32,806 nucleotides of DNA from an uncultured Enterobacteriaceae bacterium (lineage in GTDB: Bacteria; Pseudomonadota; Gammaproteobacteria; Enterobacterales; Enterobacteriaceae): assembly GCA_947631255.1 (NCBI GenBank), contig CANRKT010000041.1, positions 1-32,806 of the forward strand. The letters run 5' to 3'. A model generated the notes under the pieces. The model saw only the letters and a list, made by a program, of their open reading frames with translations, was not told where the DNA came from and made no database searches. The position numbers and the translations under genes are program-made. Shown piece by piece: positions 8,660-19,540 of the stretch (position 1 is the first letter of the stretch; every line of letters starts with the position of its first letter).

Positions 8660-9961
8660 ATGCAAGTTTCAGTTGAAACCACCCAGGGCCTTGGCCGCCG
8701 TCTCACGATTGCTATCGCTGCAGACAGCATCGAAACCGCTGTAAAAAGCGAGCTGGTCAACGTGTCAAAAAAAGTACGTATTGACGGCTTCCGTAAAGGT
8801 AAAGTACCGATGACCGTTGTTGCTCAGCGTTATGGCGCTTCTGTGCGTCAGGACGTACTGGGTGAGCTGATGAGCCGTCACTTTATTGATGCGATCATTC
8901 AGGAAAAAATTAATCCAGCCGGCGCACCTAACTATATTCCAGGTGAATACAAGTTGGGTGAAGACTTCACTTACTCTGTAGAGTTTGAAGTTTATCCAGA
9001 AGTTGAGCTGCAAGGTCTGGAGTCTATCGAAGTTGAAAAACCGCTTGTAGACGTGACTGATGAAGATGTTGATACCATGCTGGAAACCCTGCGTAAGCAG
9101 CAAGCCACCTGGAAAGACACTGATGCAGCTGCAGCTGCAGAAGACCGTGTGACCATCGACTTTACCGGTTCTGTAGACGGTGAAGTTTTCGAAGGCGGTA
9201 AAGCTACTGACTTCGTACTGGCAATGGGCCAGGGGCGCATGATCCCAGGTTTTGAAGATGGCGTAGTTGGCCACAAAACTGGCGAAGAGTTTGTCGTGGA
9301 AGTGACCTTCCCGGAAGACTACCATGCTGAAAACCTGAAAGGTAAAGCGGCTAAGTTCGATATCGTTCTGAAGAAAGTTGAAGAGCGTGAGCTGCCAGAA
9401 TTTACTGAGGAATTCATCAAGCGTTTCGGCGTTGAGGATGGTTCTATCGCGGGTCTGCGCACTGAAGTTCGTAAAAATATGGAACGTGAGCTGAAAGGCG
9501 CAGTACGTAACCGTATTAAGTCTCAGGTTATCGACGGACTGGTTAACGCAAACAACATCGATGTTCCTGCTGCTCTGGTTGACGGTGAAATTGATGTTCT
9601 GCGTCGTCAGGCTGCACAGCGTTTCGGTGGCAACGAGAACCAGGCTCTGGAATTACCTCGTGAGTTGTTCGAAGAGCAAGCTAAACGCCGTGTCGTTGTT
9701 GGTCTGTTGCTGGGTGAAGTGATTCGTACCCAGGAGCTGAAAGCTGACGAAGATCGTGTTAAAGCGCTGATCGAAGAGATGGCATCTGCTTACGAAGATC
9801 CTAAAGAAGTTATTGAGTTTTACGGCAAAAACAAAGAGCTGATGGACAACATGCGTAATGTTGCTCTGGAAGAACAAGCTGTTGAAGCACTGCTTGAAAA
9901 AGCAAAAGTGACTGAGAAAGCGACAAACTTCAATGCGCTGATGAACCAACCTCAGGCTTAA
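8660..9961 (+). CDS. tig: Trigger factor, ribosome-associated chaperone and prolyl isomerase
   Basis: Trigger factor binds the ribosome at protein L23 next to the exit tunnel and shelters nascent chains. The 433 residues (E. coli 432) carry the three expected parts: an N-terminal ribosome-binding domain with the signature GFRKGKVP (about residues 43-50), a central FKBP-type peptidyl-prolyl isomerase domain (about 150-245, containing [17 protein letters not shown] and [11 protein letters not shown]), and a long helical C-terminal domain with arms that form the substrate cradle. A ribosome site TGAGGT precedes the ATG by seven bases. It is followed by a strong terminator and then clpP, the usual order in Enterobacterales. 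Confidence 0.98.
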   Translation: MQVSVETTQGLGRRLTIAIAADSIETAVKSELVNVSKKVRIDGFRKGKVPMTVVAQRYGASVRQDVLGELMSRHFIDAIIQEKINPAGAPNYIPGEYKLGEDFTYSVEFEVYPEVELQGLESIEVEKPLVDVTDEDVDTMLETLRKQQATWKDTDAAAAAEDRVTIDFTGSVDGEVFEGGKATDFVLAMGQGRMIPGFEDGVVGHKTGEEFVVEVTFPEDYHAENLKGKAAKFDIVLKKVEERELPEFTEEFIKRFGVEDGSIAGLRTEVRKNMERELKGAVRNRIKSQVIDGLVNANNIDVPAALVDGEIDVLRRQAAQRFGGNENQALELPRELFEEQAKRRVVVGLLLGEVIRTQELKADEDRVKALIEEMASAYEDPKEVIEFYGKNKELMDNMRNVALEEQAVEALLEKAKVTEKATNFNALMNQPQA

Positions 9962-10003
9962 TGCTCGTTTTTTAAACGTTAGCATTCAATTGTCTGTTGA
10001 TAG

Positions 10004-10035
10004 GCCCGTCACCTTATTGTGGCGGGCTTTTTTTT
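10004..10035 (+). terminator. Factor-independent terminator of tig
   Basis: GCCCGTCAC (10004-10012) pairs with GTGGCGGGC (10019-10027) through one G-T wobble, with a six-base loop and eight T residues directly after (10028-10035). Confidence 0.9.
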
Positions 10036-10094
10036 ACTATGAATGAAAGATAAAACTGATTATCAGGTTAGCGTATCGACAAAAGATTGTTATG

Positions 10095-10123
10095 CTTGAA
10101 ACAGGGCTGAAGAATCCCCATAA
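10095..10123 (+). promoter_or_regulatory. Heat-shock (sigma32) promoter of clpP
   Basis: CTTGAAA (10095-10101) and CCCCATAA (10116-10123) are separated by 14 bases. Both boxes fit the RpoH consensus (CTTGAAA, CCCCATNT) nearly perfectly. The element lies about 130 bases before the clpP ATG. RpoH control of clpP is established in E. coli. Confidence 0.85.
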
Positions 10124-10250
10124 CTAAGGTCAACTTTTATTAATCATTCCCTGACTGACTCCGTCAAAAAGTGGCACAGGATTCCATAGTCAATACCCTG
10201 TGGCTCAAGTAGAATCAGTACAGTTAGCTTAATTACACCAGGAGACGGTA

Positions 10251-10874
10251 ATGTCATACAGTGGCGAAAAAAATCAGTTAGCACCCCACATGGCGCTGGT
10301 GCCGATGGTTGTTGAGCAAACATCCCGTGGTGAGCGTTCATACGATATTTATTCCCGTCTGCTTAAGGAACGTGTCATTTTCCTGACCGGACAGGTCGAA
10401 GATCACATGGCTAACCTGATTGTGGCGCAAATGCTCTTTCTGGAAGCTGAAAACCCGGAAAAAGATATTTATCTGTACATTAACTCACCGGGTGGTGTAA
10501 TTACAGCCGGGATGTCTATTTATGACACCATGAAATTTATTAAACCAGACGTCAGTACTATTTGTATGGGGCAAGCGGCTTCTATGGGGGCTTTCCTACT
10601 GACTGCTGGTGCTAAAGGTAAGCGTTTTTGTCTGCCAAATTCACGGGTCATGATTCACCAACCTCTGGGCGGTTACCAGGGGCAGGCGACAGATATTGAA
10701 ATTCATGCCCGTGAGATTCTGAAAATTAAAGCGCGCATGAATGAATTGATGGCTGAACATACTGGTCAACCTATCGAAAAGATCGAGAAAGATACTGAGC
10801 GCGATCGTTTCTTATCTGCCAGCGAGGCGGTAGAGTACGGTTTGGTTGACTCAATTCTTACTGAACGTATTTAA
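10251..10874 (+). CDS. clpP: ATP-dependent Clp protease proteolytic subunit
   Basis: ClpP forms the double-heptameric serine protease chamber that degrades proteins unfolded by ClpX or ClpA. The 207-residue length equals E. coli. The catalytic triad is intact: Ser111 (GQAASMGAF), His136 ([10 protein letters not shown]) and Asp185 (TERDRFL). The first 14 residues form the autocleaved propeptide; cleavage after Met14 leaves ALVPMV at the mature N-terminus. The ATG follows a ribosome site CAGGAG. The heat-shock promoter lies upstream. clpX follows after 128 bases and the two genes probably share transcripts. Confidence 0.98.
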   Translation: MSYSGEKNQLAPHMALVPMVVEQTSRGERSYDIYSRLLKERVIFLTGQVEDHMANLIVAQMLFLEAENPEKDIYLYINSPGGVITAGMSIYDTMKFIKPDVSTICMGQAASMGAFLLTAGAKGKRFCLPNSRVMIHQPLGGYQGQATDIEIHAREILKIKARMNELMAEHTGQPIEKIEKDTERDRFLSASEAVEYGLVDSILTERI

Positions 10875-11002
10875 TGCTACAAATAGTGAGTTGCGTATCT
10901 TACTGATAGCAGCTCGCCTTTAAGCTCCACCATTAGCTGGGCCCTGGAATGGCACTTGTGTTATCGGTGGTAGCACAAAGAAATAGATAAGAGGTTTTAC
11001 TG

Positions 11003-12277
11003 ATGACAGAGAAACGCAAAGACAGTTCAGGCAAACTGCTGTACTGCTCTTTTTGCGGCAAAAGCCAGCACGAAGTGCGCAAGTTAATTGCCGGGCCGTC
11101 AGTGTATATCTGCGATGAATGTGTCGATTTATGTAACGACATCATCCGCGAAGAAATTAAAGAAATCGCACCACATCGCGAACGTAGCTCTCTACCGACA
11201 CCGCATGAAATTCGTCATCATCTTGATGATTATGTGATTGGTCAGGAACAGGCTAAAAAAGTTCTGGCTGTTGCGGTTTATAACCATTACAAACGTCTGC
11301 GTAATGGTGACAATTCTCAGGGTATTGAACTGGGTAAAAGTAATATCCTGCTCATTGGTCCAACGGGAAGCGGTAAAACATTACTGGCAGAAACCCTGGC
11401 GCGCCTGCTGGATGTTCCTTTCACTATGGCCGATGCAACGACGCTGACCGAAGCAGGTTACGTTGGTGAAGACGTAGAGAATATTATCCAGAAACTGTTG
11501 CAAAAATGTGATTACGATGTGGAGAAAGCCCAACGTGGGATTGTCTATATTGATGAAATTGACAAAATTTCTCGTAAATCAGATAACCCTTCCATTACCC
11601 GGGACGTTTCTGGTGAAGGTGTACAGCAAGCGCTGCTGAAACTTATCGAAGGAACGGTTGCTGCCGTACCTCCGCAAGGTGGCAGAAAGCATCCACAGCA
11701 GGAATTCTTGCAGGTCGATACCTCTAAGATCCTCTTCATCTGTGGCGGCGCTTTTGCCGGTCTTGATAAAGTGATTTCTAATCGTATTGAAACCGGTTCA
11801 GGTATTGGTTTTGGTGCGACAGTGAAAGCCAAATCAGAAAAAGCCAGCGAAGGCCAGTTACTGGGGCAAGTTGAGCCGGAAGACTTGATTAAATTTGGAT
11901 TGATCCCTGAGTTCATCGGTCGTTTGCCTGTTGTGGCAACGCTGAGTGAATTAAGTGAAGAGGCGTTAATCCAGATCCTTAAAGAGCCGAAGAATGCACT
12001 GACTAAACAGTATCAGGCATTGTTCAATCTTGAAGGGGTTGATCTTGAGTTCCGTGATGATGCTCTGGATGCTATCGCTAAAAAGGCCATGATCCGTAAA
12101 ACTGGTGCGCGTGGTTTACGTTCTATTGTTGAAGCCGCACTGCTGGACACGATGTATGACCTTCCTTCTGTTAATGATGTCGAAAAAGTGGTTATTGATG
12201 AGTCGGTTATATCCGGGGAATCGAAACCATTGCTGATTTACAGCGAACCAGAAGCACAACAAGCTTCTGGTGAGTAA
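11003..12277 (+). CDS. clpX: Clp protease ATP-binding unfoldase subunit ClpX
   Basis: ClpX is the hexameric AAA+ unfoldase that recognises substrates such as ssrA-tagged proteins and feeds them to ClpP. The 424 residues start with the zinc-binding dimerisation domain (Cys15, Cys18, Cys37, Cys40). The AAA+ module follows: Walker A GPTGSGKT at 119-126, the pore loop GYVG at 152-155, Walker B IVYIDEID with Glu185, a later arginine-finger region, and the IGF-type loop (GSGIGFGA) that docks on ClpP. AGAGGT precedes the ATG. All catalytic elements are present. A strong terminator separates it from lon. Confidence 0.98.
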   Translation: MTEKRKDSSGKLLYCSFCGKSQHEVRKLIAGPSVYICDECVDLCNDIIREEIKEIAPHRERSSLPTPHEIRHHLDDYVIGQEQAKKVLAVAVYNHYKRLRNGDNSQGIELGKSNILLIGPTGSGKTLLAETLARLLDVPFTMADATTLTEAGYVGEDVENIIQKLLQKCDYDVEKAQRGIVYIDEIDKISRKSDNPSITRDVSGEGVQQALLKLIEGTVAAVPPQGGRKHPQQEFLQVDTSKILFICGGAFAGLDKVISNRIETGSGIGFGATVKAKSEKASEGQLLGQVEPEDLIKFGLIPEFIGRLPVVATLSELSEEALIQILKEPKNALTKQYQALFNLEGVDLEFRDDALDAIAKKAMIRKTGARGLRSIVEAALLDTMYDLPSVNDVEKVVIDESVISGESKPLLIYSEPEAQQASGE

Positions 12278-12300
12278 TTCATAAATTCGCCAGTCATTTA

Positions 12301-12337
12301 AAAATAAGTGGGAGATTTCATCTCCCACTTATTTTTC
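12301..12337 (+). terminator. Terminator of the clpPX transcript
   Basis: A perfect 17-base inverted repeat, AAAAATAAGTGGGAGAT (12301-12317) and ATCTCCCACTTATTTTT (12321-12337), has a three-base loop and ends in a T-run. Its A-run and T-run are symmetrical, so the hairpin could act on both strands. Confidence 0.92.
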
Positions 12338-12350
12338 CTTAATACCTGCC

Positions 12351-12379
12351 GTTGAATGTGTAAGAATCATCCCCATATA
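12351..12379 (+). promoter_or_regulatory. Heat-shock (sigma32) promoter of lon
   Basis: CGTTGAA (12351-12357) and CCCCATAT (12372-12379) are 14 bases apart. The arrangement and the CATCCCCATATAC core match the well-known lon heat-shock promoter of E. coli. It begins only 14 bases after the clpX terminator and ends about 80 bases before the lon ATG. Confidence 0.88.
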
Positions 12380-12459
12380 CTTATCTACATAATTGGTGGA
12401 ACGCATTATGCATATTACCACCTCATTACCTGGCGGAAATTAAACTAAGAGAGAGCTCT

Positions 12460-14814
12460 ATGAATCCTGAGCGTTCTGAACGCATTGAAATCCCCGTCTT
12501 GCCGTTACGCGATGTGGTGGTTTATCCGCATATGGTTATCCCACTGTTTGTCGGGCGTGAAAAATCCATTCGCTGCCTGGAATCAGCAATGGACCATGAT
12601 AAAAAAATCATGCTGGTGGCGCAGAAAGAGGCTTCGACCGATGAGCCTGGCGTTAACGACCTGTTTTCAGTGGGAACCGTTGCCTCTATTCTACAAATGC
12701 TTAAATTACCTGATGGCACGGTAAAAGTACTGGTTGAAGGCTTGCAGCGCGCACGCCTTACTGCCCTTTCTGATAATGGCGAACACTTTTCAGCTCAGGC
12801 TGAATACTTAGAGTCGCCCGCGATTGAAGAGCGCGAGCAGGAAGTTCTGGTACGTACTGCCATTAATCAGTTTGAAGGCTATATCAAACTGAACAAAAAA
12901 ATTCCGCCTGAGGTTCTGACGTCGCTGAACAGTATTGACGATCCAGAGCGTCTGGCTGATACCATCGCAGCACATATGCCGTTGAAACTTTCTGACAAAC
13001 AGTCAGTGCTGGAAATGTCCGATATCAACGAGCGTCTGGAATATTTGATGGCGATGATGGAGTCTGAAATCGACCTGTTACAGGTGGAAAAACGGATCCG
13101 TAATCGTGTCAAAAAGCAGATGGAAAAAAGTCAGCGTGAGTACTATCTGAATGAGCAAATGAAAGCGATTCAGAAAGAACTCGGCGAAATGGATGATGCT
13201 CCGGACGAGAACGAAGCATTAAAACGCAAAATCGATGCGGCTAAAATGCCCAAAGAAGCGCGTGAGAAAGCCGAGGCTGAGCTGCAAAAACTTAAAATGA
13301 TGTCGCCAATGTCTGCGGAAGCAACCGTGGTTCGTGGCTACATTGACTGGATGGTACAGATCCCATGGAGCGCGCGCAGTAAGGTCAAAAAAGACCTTCG
13401 TCAGGCGCTGGAAGTGCTGGATACTGACCATTATGGTTTGGAACGTGTTAAAGACCGCATCCTGGAATATCTCGCGGTTCAGACGCGTGTCAGCAAACTC
13501 AAAGGACCTATCTTGTGTCTGGTTGGGCCTCCTGGGGTGGGTAAAACCTCATTGGGTCAATCTATTGCGAAAGCGACAGGACGTAAGTATGTACGTATGG
13601 CTTTAGGTGGGGTACGTGACGAAGCGGAAATCCGTGGTCACCGCCGGACCTATATTGGTTCTATGCCGGGAAAACTGATTCAGAAAATGGCAAAAGTTGG
13701 CGTACGTAACCCACTTTTCCTGTTGGATGAGATCGATAAAATGTCGTCAGATATGCGTGGCGATCCGGCATCAGCGCTGTTAGAAGTGCTTGATCCAGAA
13801 CAGAACGTGGCATTTAACGATCACTACCTTGAAGTGGATTATGACTTGAGTGATGTGATGTTTGTTGCAACATCTAACTCCATGAATATTCCAGCACCGC
13901 TGCTAGATCGTATGGAAGTGATCCGTCTGTCGGGATATACCGAAGATGAAAAACTGAATATTGCTAAACAGCACTTACTGTCTAAACAGATAGAACGCAA
14001 TGCCTTGAAAAAAGGCGAGCTGAAAGTTGAAGACAGTGCGTTGATTGGCATCATTCGTTATTACACGCGTGAAGCCGGTGTGCGTAGTCTTGAGCGTGAA
14101 ATTTCCAAACTGTGCCGTAAAGCAGTCAAACAACTCCTGCTTGACAGCACGCTCAAGCACATTGTAATCAACGGCGATAACCTGAAGGATTACCTGGGAG
14201 TACAGCGCTTTGATTACGGTCGTGCTGACAGTGAAAACCGTATTGGTCAGGTCACTGGTTTGGCATGGACGGAAGTCGGTGGTGACTTACTGACTATCGA
14301 AACCGCTTGTGTACCAGGTAAAGGCAAGCTCACTTACACCGGTTCACTGGGGGAAGTGATGCAGGAATCCATCCAGGCAGCGTTGACTGTGGTACGTGCT
14401 CGTGCAGAAAAGCTGGGTATTAACAGCGATTTCTACGAGAAACGTGATATTCACGTTCACGTTCCAGAAGGAGCGACTCCGAAAGATGGTCCAAGTGCGG
14501 GTATCGCAATGTGTACGGCGCTGGTTTCTTGTCTGACCGGTAATCCGGTACGTGCTGATGTGGCTATGACCGGCGAGATAACCTTGCGGGGCGAGGTATT
14601 GCCAATTGGTGGGCTGAAAGAGAAATTATTAGCAGCTCATCGTGGAGGCATTAAGACCGTCCTGATCCCTGACGATAATAAACGTGATCTGGAAGAGATC
14701 CCGGCTAATGTTATCGCCGATCTGGAGATCCATCCGGTGAAACATATTGAAGAGGTTCTGACCCTTGCTTTACAGAATTCTCCGTACGGTATGCAGGTTA
14801 TTACTGAGAAATAG
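12460..14814 (+). CDS. lon: Lon ATP-dependent protease
   Basis: Lon degrades misfolded proteins and specific regulators, such as SulA and RcsA in E. coli. The 784-residue length equals E. coli Lon. The N-terminal substrate-binding LAN domain (about 1-200) leads into a coiled-coil stretch (about 210-300), the AAA+ module with Walker A GPPGVGKT at 356-363 and Walker [10 protein letters not shown], and the C-terminal protease domain. The catalytic dyad is visible as Ser in [11 protein letters not shown] (Ser679 in E. coli numbering) and Lys in [10 protein letters not shown] (Lys722). The ribosome site is AGAGAG. It is followed by a terminator and hupB. Confidence 0.98.
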   Translation: MNPERSERIEIPVLPLRDVVVYPHMVIPLFVGREKSIRCLESAMDHDKKIMLVAQKEASTDEPGVNDLFSVGTVASILQMLKLPDGTVKVLVEGLQRARLTALSDNGEHFSAQAEYLESPAIEEREQEVLVRTAINQFEGYIKLNKKIPPEVLTSLNSIDDPERLADTIAAHMPLKLSDKQSVLEMSDINERLEYLMAMMESEIDLLQVEKRIRNRVKKQMEKSQREYYLNEQMKAIQKELGEMDDAPDENEALKRKIDAAKMPKEAREKAEAELQKLKMMSPMSAEATVVRGYIDWMVQIPWSARSKVKKDLRQALEVLDTDHYGLERVKDRILEYLAVQTRVSKLKGPILCLVGPPGVGKTSLGQSIAKATGRKYVRMALGGVRDEAEIRGHRRTYIGSMPGKLIQKMAKVGVRNPLFLLDEIDKMSSDMRGDPASALLEVLDPEQNVAFNDHYLEVDYDLSDVMFVATSNSMNIPAPLLDRMEVIRLSGYTEDEKLNIAKQHLLSKQIERNALKKGELKVEDSALIGIIRYYTREAGVRSLEREISKLCRKAVKQLLLDSTLKHIVINGDNLKDYLGVQRFDYGRADSENRIGQVTGLAWTEVGGDLLTIETACVPGKGKLTYTGSLGEVMQESIQAALTVVRARAEKLGINSDFYEKRDIHVHVPEGATPKDGPSAGIAMCTALVSCLTGNPVRADVAMTGEITLRGEVLPIGGLKEKLLAAHRGGIKTVLIPDDNKRDLEEIPANVIADLEIHPVKHIEEVLTLALQNSPYGMQVITEK

Positions 14815-14846
14815 TGACTTTCAGCAAGAATAGTCAATAAAATAGG

Positions 14847-14883
14847 AGCTGGTAAGTCGATTGTCACTTGCCAGCTTTTTTTT
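14847..14883 (+). terminator. Terminator of lon
   Basis: AGCTGGTAAGT (14847-14857) pairs with ACTTGCCAGCT (14866-14876) through one G-T wobble. The loop is eight bases and eight T residues follow. Confidence 0.9.
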
Positions 14884-14920
14884 GTGCCGCTAAGTTAGAT
14901 AGTTGCCTTACCTTACCTTG

Positions 14921-14949
14921 TTGTAAGGGGATGGCATGGATGCTATAAA
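14921..14949 (+). promoter_or_regulatory. Sigma70 promoter of hupB
   Basis: TTGTAA (14921-14926) and TATAAA (14944-14949) have a 17-base spacer and lie about 60 bases before the hupB start. The E. coli gene has several growth-phase-controlled promoters; only this one was recognised here. Confidence 0.6.
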
Positions 14950-15012
14950 CTGCAAAGCGGTCGCACTTTAAAAGGACTGTGCGATATACATGAGAAATAG
15001 GGGAAGATTAAA

Positions 15013-15285
15013 GTGAATAAATCTCAACTGGTCGATCAAATTGCTGCAGGCGCTGATATTTCTAAAGCCGCGGCTGGACGTGCTTTAGATGCTGTGCTTA
15101 CTGCTGTGACTGAGTCACTTCAGGCTGGTGAAGATGTTGCATTGGTTGGTTTTGGAACCTTTGCAGTGAAAGAACGTGCTGCCCGCATTGGTCGTAATCC
15201 ACAAACAGGTAAAGAAATAACCATCGCAGCGGCAAAAGTCCCGAGCTTCCGTGCGGGTAAAATGTTGAAAGACGCGGTTAATTAA
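15013..15285 (+). CDS. hupB: DNA-binding protein HU-beta
   Basis: HU-beta is one of the two HU subunits, an abundant nucleoid protein that bends and compacts DNA and forms homo- or heterodimers with HU-alpha. The 90-residue length equals E. coli HupB and the sequence is nearly identical. The beta-arm region [24 protein letters not shown], which includes the intercalating proline, is intact. The start codon is GTG at 15013, preceded by a GGGGAAG ribosome site, which agrees with the family N-terminus MNKSQL. It has its own promoter and terminator. Confidence 0.97.
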   Translation: MNKSQLVDQIAAGADISKAAAGRALDAVLTAVTESLQAGEDVALVGFGTFAVKERAARIGRNPQTGKEITIAAAKVPSFRAGKMLKDAVN

Positions 15286-15390
15286 GTTATCCGTTTTATA
15301 TATCCTCATTCGTTCGGTTAGTAACGAAAGTACTTGATCAGCTGGAAGTATGACGGATATAAGTGGGAAAAATATCTTTGGTATTGCTCG

Positions 15391-15416
15391 GGCACATCAA
15401 ATGATGTGCCTTTTTT
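15391..15416 (+). terminator. Terminator of hupB
   Basis: A perfect stem, GGCACATCA (15391-15399) with TGATGTGCC (15402-15410), has a two-base spacer that will open to a slightly larger loop. Six T residues follow. Confidence 0.92.
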
Positions 15417-15578
15417 GTTAGCCTGAGTGGATTTTTACTGGCGATTGATGATTTGAAGCGCGTTTCTTGTCACAATAGGTTTTTGCGCGCAGCATCATGG
15501 CAAATCTCGTCGACATTGATGCCAGTTTAGCGCCTGCGCAAGCTTACTCATCTTATTACAGCGGAGTGTTGTTACACC

Positions 15579-17447
15579 ATGATGGAGAATTTACGTGCGG
15601 CGGCCAACCACCTCGTGCTCAAGATAATTTTGGGGTTGATTATCGTGTCATTCGTACTGACCGGCGTCGGTGGCTACGTGAGCGGTAACAATAACTATGC
15701 AGCAGAAGTGAACGGTCAGGAAATTGGTCGTGGTCAGTTTGAGAATGCGGTCGTCAATGAGCGTAATCGTCAGCAACAGCAGATGGGAGATCGTTTCTCT
15801 GAGCTAGCGGCCAATGATGGTTATATGCAAGCTCTGCGCAGCCAAGTACTGAACCAGATGATTGATGAGATCCTGCTTGATCAGTATGCCAAAACACTGG
15901 GACTGAGTATCAGTGACGAGCAGATCAAACAGGCTATTTTTAAACAACCCGCTTTTCAGAATGACGGGAAGTTCGATAACTCTCGTTATACCTCGATTAT
16001 TCGTAATATGGGGCTGACCCCAGAACAATATGCCCAGGCACTGCGTAATCAACTGTTAACTGAGCAACTGGTGAATGCCATTGTCGGAACTGATTTCGTG
16101 CTTACGGGGGAAATGGATGAGCTGATAGCGCTGATATCGCAACAACGTGTCGTTCGTGAAGCCATTATTAATGTTGAGGCCTTAGCTGCCAAGCAAGAGG
16201 TAACTGAGCAAGAAGTTAGCGAATTCTACGCACGTAACAAAAATGACTATGTTTCACCTGAGCAATTTAAAGTCAGCTACATTCTACTGGATGCGGCGAC
16301 ATTTAAAGACACTGCCAGTGATGCAGATATTCAGTCTTATTACGATCAGCATATTGAGTCTTTCACTCAGCCTCAGCGTGATCGCTACAGCATCATCCAG
16401 ACGAAAACAGAAGCAGAGGCGCAAGCTATTCTGGATGAGCTGAAAAACGGTGCTGATTTCGCTGCTCTGGCAAAAGAAAAATCGTCAGATATTATCTCTG
16501 CCCGTAATGGTGGTGATATGGGATGGCTGGAATCTTCCACCACACCTGATGAGCTGAAAAATGCCGGTCTTCGTGAGAAAGGGCAGCTATCGGGTGTGAT
16601 TAAGTCTTCAGTCGGTTTTCTGGTCGCCCGTCTTGATGATATTCAGCCAGAGCAAGTCAAACCGCTGTCAGAAGTTCGCAATGATATTATTGCCAAGGTC
16701 GAACAAGAAAAAGCGCTGGATGCCTATTATGCCTTGCAGCAGCAAGTCAGTGATGCAGCCAGTAATGACAATGAGTCTCTGGGCAGTGCTGAAAAAGTCG
16801 CTGGCGTTAAGGCTGTTGAAACCGACTGGTTTAGTCGCGATAACCTGCCTGAAGCGCTGAACTTTAAGCCAGTTGCTGATGTTATTTTTAACGGTGGACT
16901 CGTCGGTCAGAGCGGCGCGCCGGGCAGTAACTCGGATATCATCACTGTTGATGGTGACCGTGCATTTGTTCTGCGCATCTCTGCACACAATCCACAGAAT
17001 ATCAAACCACTGGCCGAGGTGACTCAGCAGGTTACTGAGCAAGTTAAACTGCAAAAAGCTGAGCGTATCGCGAAGCAGGATGCGGATAAACTGCTGGCAG
17101 AGCTGAAAAAAGGTAACGGTGATGCCGCGATGAAAGCGGCTAATCTGAGCTTTGGTGAGTCGCAAACGCTGAGCCGTGGCACTCAAGGTCCGATTAGTCA
17201 GGCTGCCTTTGCACTGGCACTGCCTGCGGCTGATAAACCAAGCTATGGCGTAGCCAATGACAGTAATGGCAATGTGGTATTACTGGCCTTGGATGAAGTT
17301 AAAGCGGGAACCGTCTCAGAAGAACAGAAAAATGCGATGGAGCAGGGGATCACTCAGAATAACACTCAGATAGCCTTTGAGGCTTTAATGTCCAGCCTGC
17401 GTCAGCAAGCGAAAATTAAACTGGGTGAGTTGCTGGAACAGCAGTAA
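15579..17447 (+). CDS. ppiD: Periplasmic folding chaperone PpiD
   Basis: PpiD is anchored in the inner membrane by one N-terminal helix (about residues 14-34) and exposes a periplasmic chaperone body next to the SecYEG translocon, where it works with YfgM. The 622 residues (E. coli 623) contain an SurA-like N-terminal chaperone region and one parvulin-type domain around residues 260-360 (RYSIIQTKTEAEAQAILDEL, NGGDMGWLE, GQLSGVIKSSVGF). The parvulin domain of E. coli PpiD has little or no isomerase activity. The ATG at 15579 is followed directly by a second ATG at 15582; the first gives the family start MMENLR. An overlapping ORF starting at 15497 in another frame is not considered real. It lies between hupB and ybaV as in E. 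coli. Confidence 0.96.
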   Translation: MMENLRAAANHLVLKIILGLIIVSFVLTGVGGYVSGNNNYAAEVNGQEIGRGQFENAVVNERNRQQQQMGDRFSELAANDGYMQALRSQVLNQMIDEILLDQYAKTLGLSISDEQIKQAIFKQPAFQNDGKFDNSRYTSIIRNMGLTPEQYAQALRNQLLTEQLVNAIVGTDFVLTGEMDELIALISQQRVVREAIINVEALAAKQEVTEQEVSEFYARNKNDYVSPEQFKVSYILLDAATFKDTASDADIQSYYDQHIESFTQPQRDRYSIIQTKTEAEAQAILDELKNGADFAALAKEKSSDIISARNGGDMGWLESSTTPDELKNAGLREKGQLSGVIKSSVGFLVARLDDIQPEQVKPLSEVRNDIIAKVEQEKALDAYYALQQQVSDAASNDNESLGSAEKVAGVKAVETDWFSRDNLPEALNFKPVADVIFNGGLVGQSGAPGSNSDIITVDGDRAFVLRISAHNPQNIKPLAEVTQQVTEQVKLQKAERIAKQDADKLLAELKKGNGDAAMKAANLSFGESQTLSRGTQGPISQAAFALALPAADKPSYGVANDSNGNVVLLALDEVKAGTVSEEQKNAMEQGITQNNTQIAFEALMSSLRQQAKIKLGELLEQQ

Positions 17448-17485
17448 TTAATCTCCATGATGTACCGCACGTTACTGTAACGTGA

Positions 17486-17959
<474 letters not shown>

Positions 17960-18080
17960 AGTTGATAGATTTTATTTCTATCTGACAGAAGAAATTTGCC
18001 AGGTTAATAATCAGGTCATACCAGTTTCAGTGTATGGCCTTATCCGTATGGTGAGGCAACGATAACAGTAAGGTAACGGT

Positions 18081-18482
18081 ATGATGAAGACGATTATTAA
18101 GGTCAGGGGTTATCATTTAGATGTCTACCAGCATGTTAACAATGCTCGTTATCTGGAATTTCTGGAAGAGGCTCGCTGGGAAGGACTGGAAAATACCGTT
18201 TTTTTTAATTGGATAACCGAAAAGAATATTGCCTTCATCGTGGTGAATATCAATATTAATTACCGCAGTGCGGCGGTATTGGGCGACGTTTTATGTATCA
18301 CCAGTCAGCTACAGCAACTGAACAGGAAAAGTGGCGTACTTCAGCAGAGCGTTACCCTGGAGCCTGACGGAAGAGTCGTTGCTGATGCTTTAATCACCTT
18401 TGTCTGTATCGATTTAACGACCAAACAGATTTTGCCGATTGAGGGGGATCTCAGTACCCGACTGGAAGAACTAATAAGCTGA
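18081..18482 (+). CDS. fadM: Long-chain acyl-CoA thioesterase FadM
   Basis: FadM (YbaW, TesC) is a hot-dog-fold thioesterase that hydrolyses long-chain acyl-CoAs, notably 3,5-tetradecadienoyl-CoA formed during oleate degradation. The 133 residues (E. coli 132) are closely similar to it, with the conserved block YHLDVYQHVNNARYLEFLEE, which contains the 4-hydroxybenzoyl-CoA thioesterase-type motif, and VVNININYR. Tandem ATGs at 18081 and 18084 follow the ribosome site AAGGTAACGGT, so the exact start is uncertain by one codon. It converges on queC, with a hairpin between the two. Confidence 0.94.
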   Translation: MMKTIIKVRGYHLDVYQHVNNARYLEFLEEARWEGLENTVFFNWITEKNIAFIVVNININYRSAAVLGDVLCITSQLQQLNRKSGVLQQSVTLEPDGRVVADALITFVCIDLTTKQILPIEGDLSTRLEELIS

Positions 18483-18484
18483 TG

Positions 18485-18509
18485 TGCCAGGTGAAGTATT
18501 TACCTGGCA
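18485..18509. terminator. Hairpin between convergent fadM and queC
   Basis: TGCCAGGT (18485-18492) and ACCTGGCA (18502-18509) form a perfect 8-base stem with a nine-base loop. Only a short T-rich tract follows on the plus strand, and none on the other, so its strength as a terminator is doubtful. Its position between two converging stops supports the role. Confidence 0.55.
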
Positions 18510-18519
18510 TCTTTAGCGA

Positions 18520-19215
18520 TTAACGTAAGCCTGTTTTTTCTTTCATGGAAGCCATGACAGCGGCTCTGTTAGAGAGATAGTGATTAAGGCCGTTTGCCCG
18601 AAGACTGCAGGCGGCACATTCACCACAACCTTCTCCCTGAATACCGTTATAGCAGGTCAGGGTTTCATGACGGATCAGATCCAACTGCTGCCAGTAGTCA
18701 GCCAGTGCCCAGGTCTCCGCTTTATCCAGCCACATTAATGGTGTCTCAAAACGAATATTTCGTGCCAGACCTAAATTGACTGCTTGATTGAGGCTTTTGA
18801 CAAACTCATCCCGACAGTCCGGATAGCCAGAAAAATCCGTTTCACATACGCCGGTGATCAGCGATTCAGCTTCTACCTGCCAGGCATAAATAGCCGCCAG
18901 AGTCAGAAACAGAATATTTCTGCCCGGGACAAAGGTATTGGGAATACCTTGCTCATCAGGACGATAGGTCGGAACCGGAATATTGTCACGGGTCAGACTA
19001 CTGACTGCCAGAGAATTCAGCATAGTGGCATCCAGCACTTTATGAGCACAGGCTCCGAGCTGGAGTGCCAGCTTCTGTGCGACTTCAATTTCTGCCCGAT
19101 GTCGCTGGCCATAATCAAAGGTCACGCAATGTACTTCATCATATTGTTGCAAGGCCTGAATAAGACAGGTGGTTGAGTCCTGTCCGCCACTGAATACGAC
19201 TACGGTACGTTTCAT
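18520..19215 (-). CDS. queC: 7-cyano-7-deazaguanine (preQ0) synthase
   Basis: QueC converts 7-carboxy-7-deazaguanine to preQ0 with ATP and ammonia, a step of queuosine synthesis for tRNA modification. The N-terminal PP-loop motif SGGQDSTT lies at residues 9-16. The C-terminal zinc site is visible in [16 protein letters not shown], giving four cysteines in the family pattern. The frame could begin at 19257, but the ATG at 19215 yields 231 residues, the E. coli length, and the family start [15 protein letters not shown] precedes it at good spacing. It converges on fadM. The gap to ybaE, on the same strand, is about 225 bases. Confidence 0.96.
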   Translation of the reverse strand: MKRTVVVFSGGQDSTTCLIQALQQYDEVHCVTFDYGQRHRAEIEVAQKLALQLGACAHKVLDATMLNSLAVSSLTRDNIPVPTYRPDEQGIPNTFVPGRNILFLTLAAIYAWQVEAESLITGVCETDFSGYPDCRDEFVKSLNQAVNLGLARNIRFETPLMWLDKAETWALADYWQQLDLIRHETLTCYNGIQGEGCGECAACSLRANGLNHYLSNRAAVMASMKEKTGLR

Positions 19216-19255
19216 TGATATTCCATTACTGATAATCATAGAGTATGAGGAGAGC

Positions 19256-19540
19256 ATGGTAACTTTCCTGCAACGGGTAAGCCAGCCGGGTGATGAGTCA
19301 TACTCCCATAGTATATTTAAAAATCTTCGCGTTACTGATGACCGGGTACTGGTACTTTCTAACCCTGACGTAAATCAGGCCAGCGTAAAGGTGCGCGAGA
19401 TAGAGAGACCCAAAGGCTTATTCGGTACTTCATGGGTTTTTCATACGCTGCCCGGTGGTGGAAGCCAGACGTCGGCAAAATCAAACCAGCCCCAGGTATT
19501 TAATTTCACCCCACATACGCCGGGTGGTGCGCTTATCTGA
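19256..19540 (+). CDS. Possible small hypothetical ORF antisense to the ybaE 3' end
   Basis: I do not recognise this. A 94-codon frame starts with an ATG at 19256 just after a GAGGAG sequence (short spacing of about three bases). It runs through the 225-base gap between queC and ybaE and ends inside ybaE on the opposite strand. The first 62 codons lie in otherwise empty DNA and use ordinary enterobacterial codons (CTG, CGC, GAT, GGT); the rest is antisense to ybaE. The predicted protein has no signal peptide, membrane segment or known motif. It could equally be a chance frame. The divergent queC start lies only 40 bases away. Confidence 0.18.
   Translation: MVTFLQRVSQPGDESYSHSIFKNLRVTDDRVLVLSNPDVNQASVKVREIERPKGLFGTSWVFHTLPGGGSQTSAKSNQPQVFNFTPHTPGGALI

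Noticed and set aside
8765-9325. 186-codon minus-strand frame inside tig
   Set aside because: It is antisense to a highly conserved gene, has no ribosome site and shows no recognisable motif; it is a by-product of tig codon use.
11545-11916. 123-codon minus-strand frame inside clpX
   Set aside because: Antisense shadow of the conserved AAA+ region.
15497-15688. 63-codon frame overlapping the ppiD start
   Set aside because: Half of it is out of frame within ppiD and no family is recognised; more likely leader sequence.
16668-17186. 172-codon minus-strand frame inside ppiD
   Set aside because: Fully antisense to ppiD, with no start signal and an unlikely composition.
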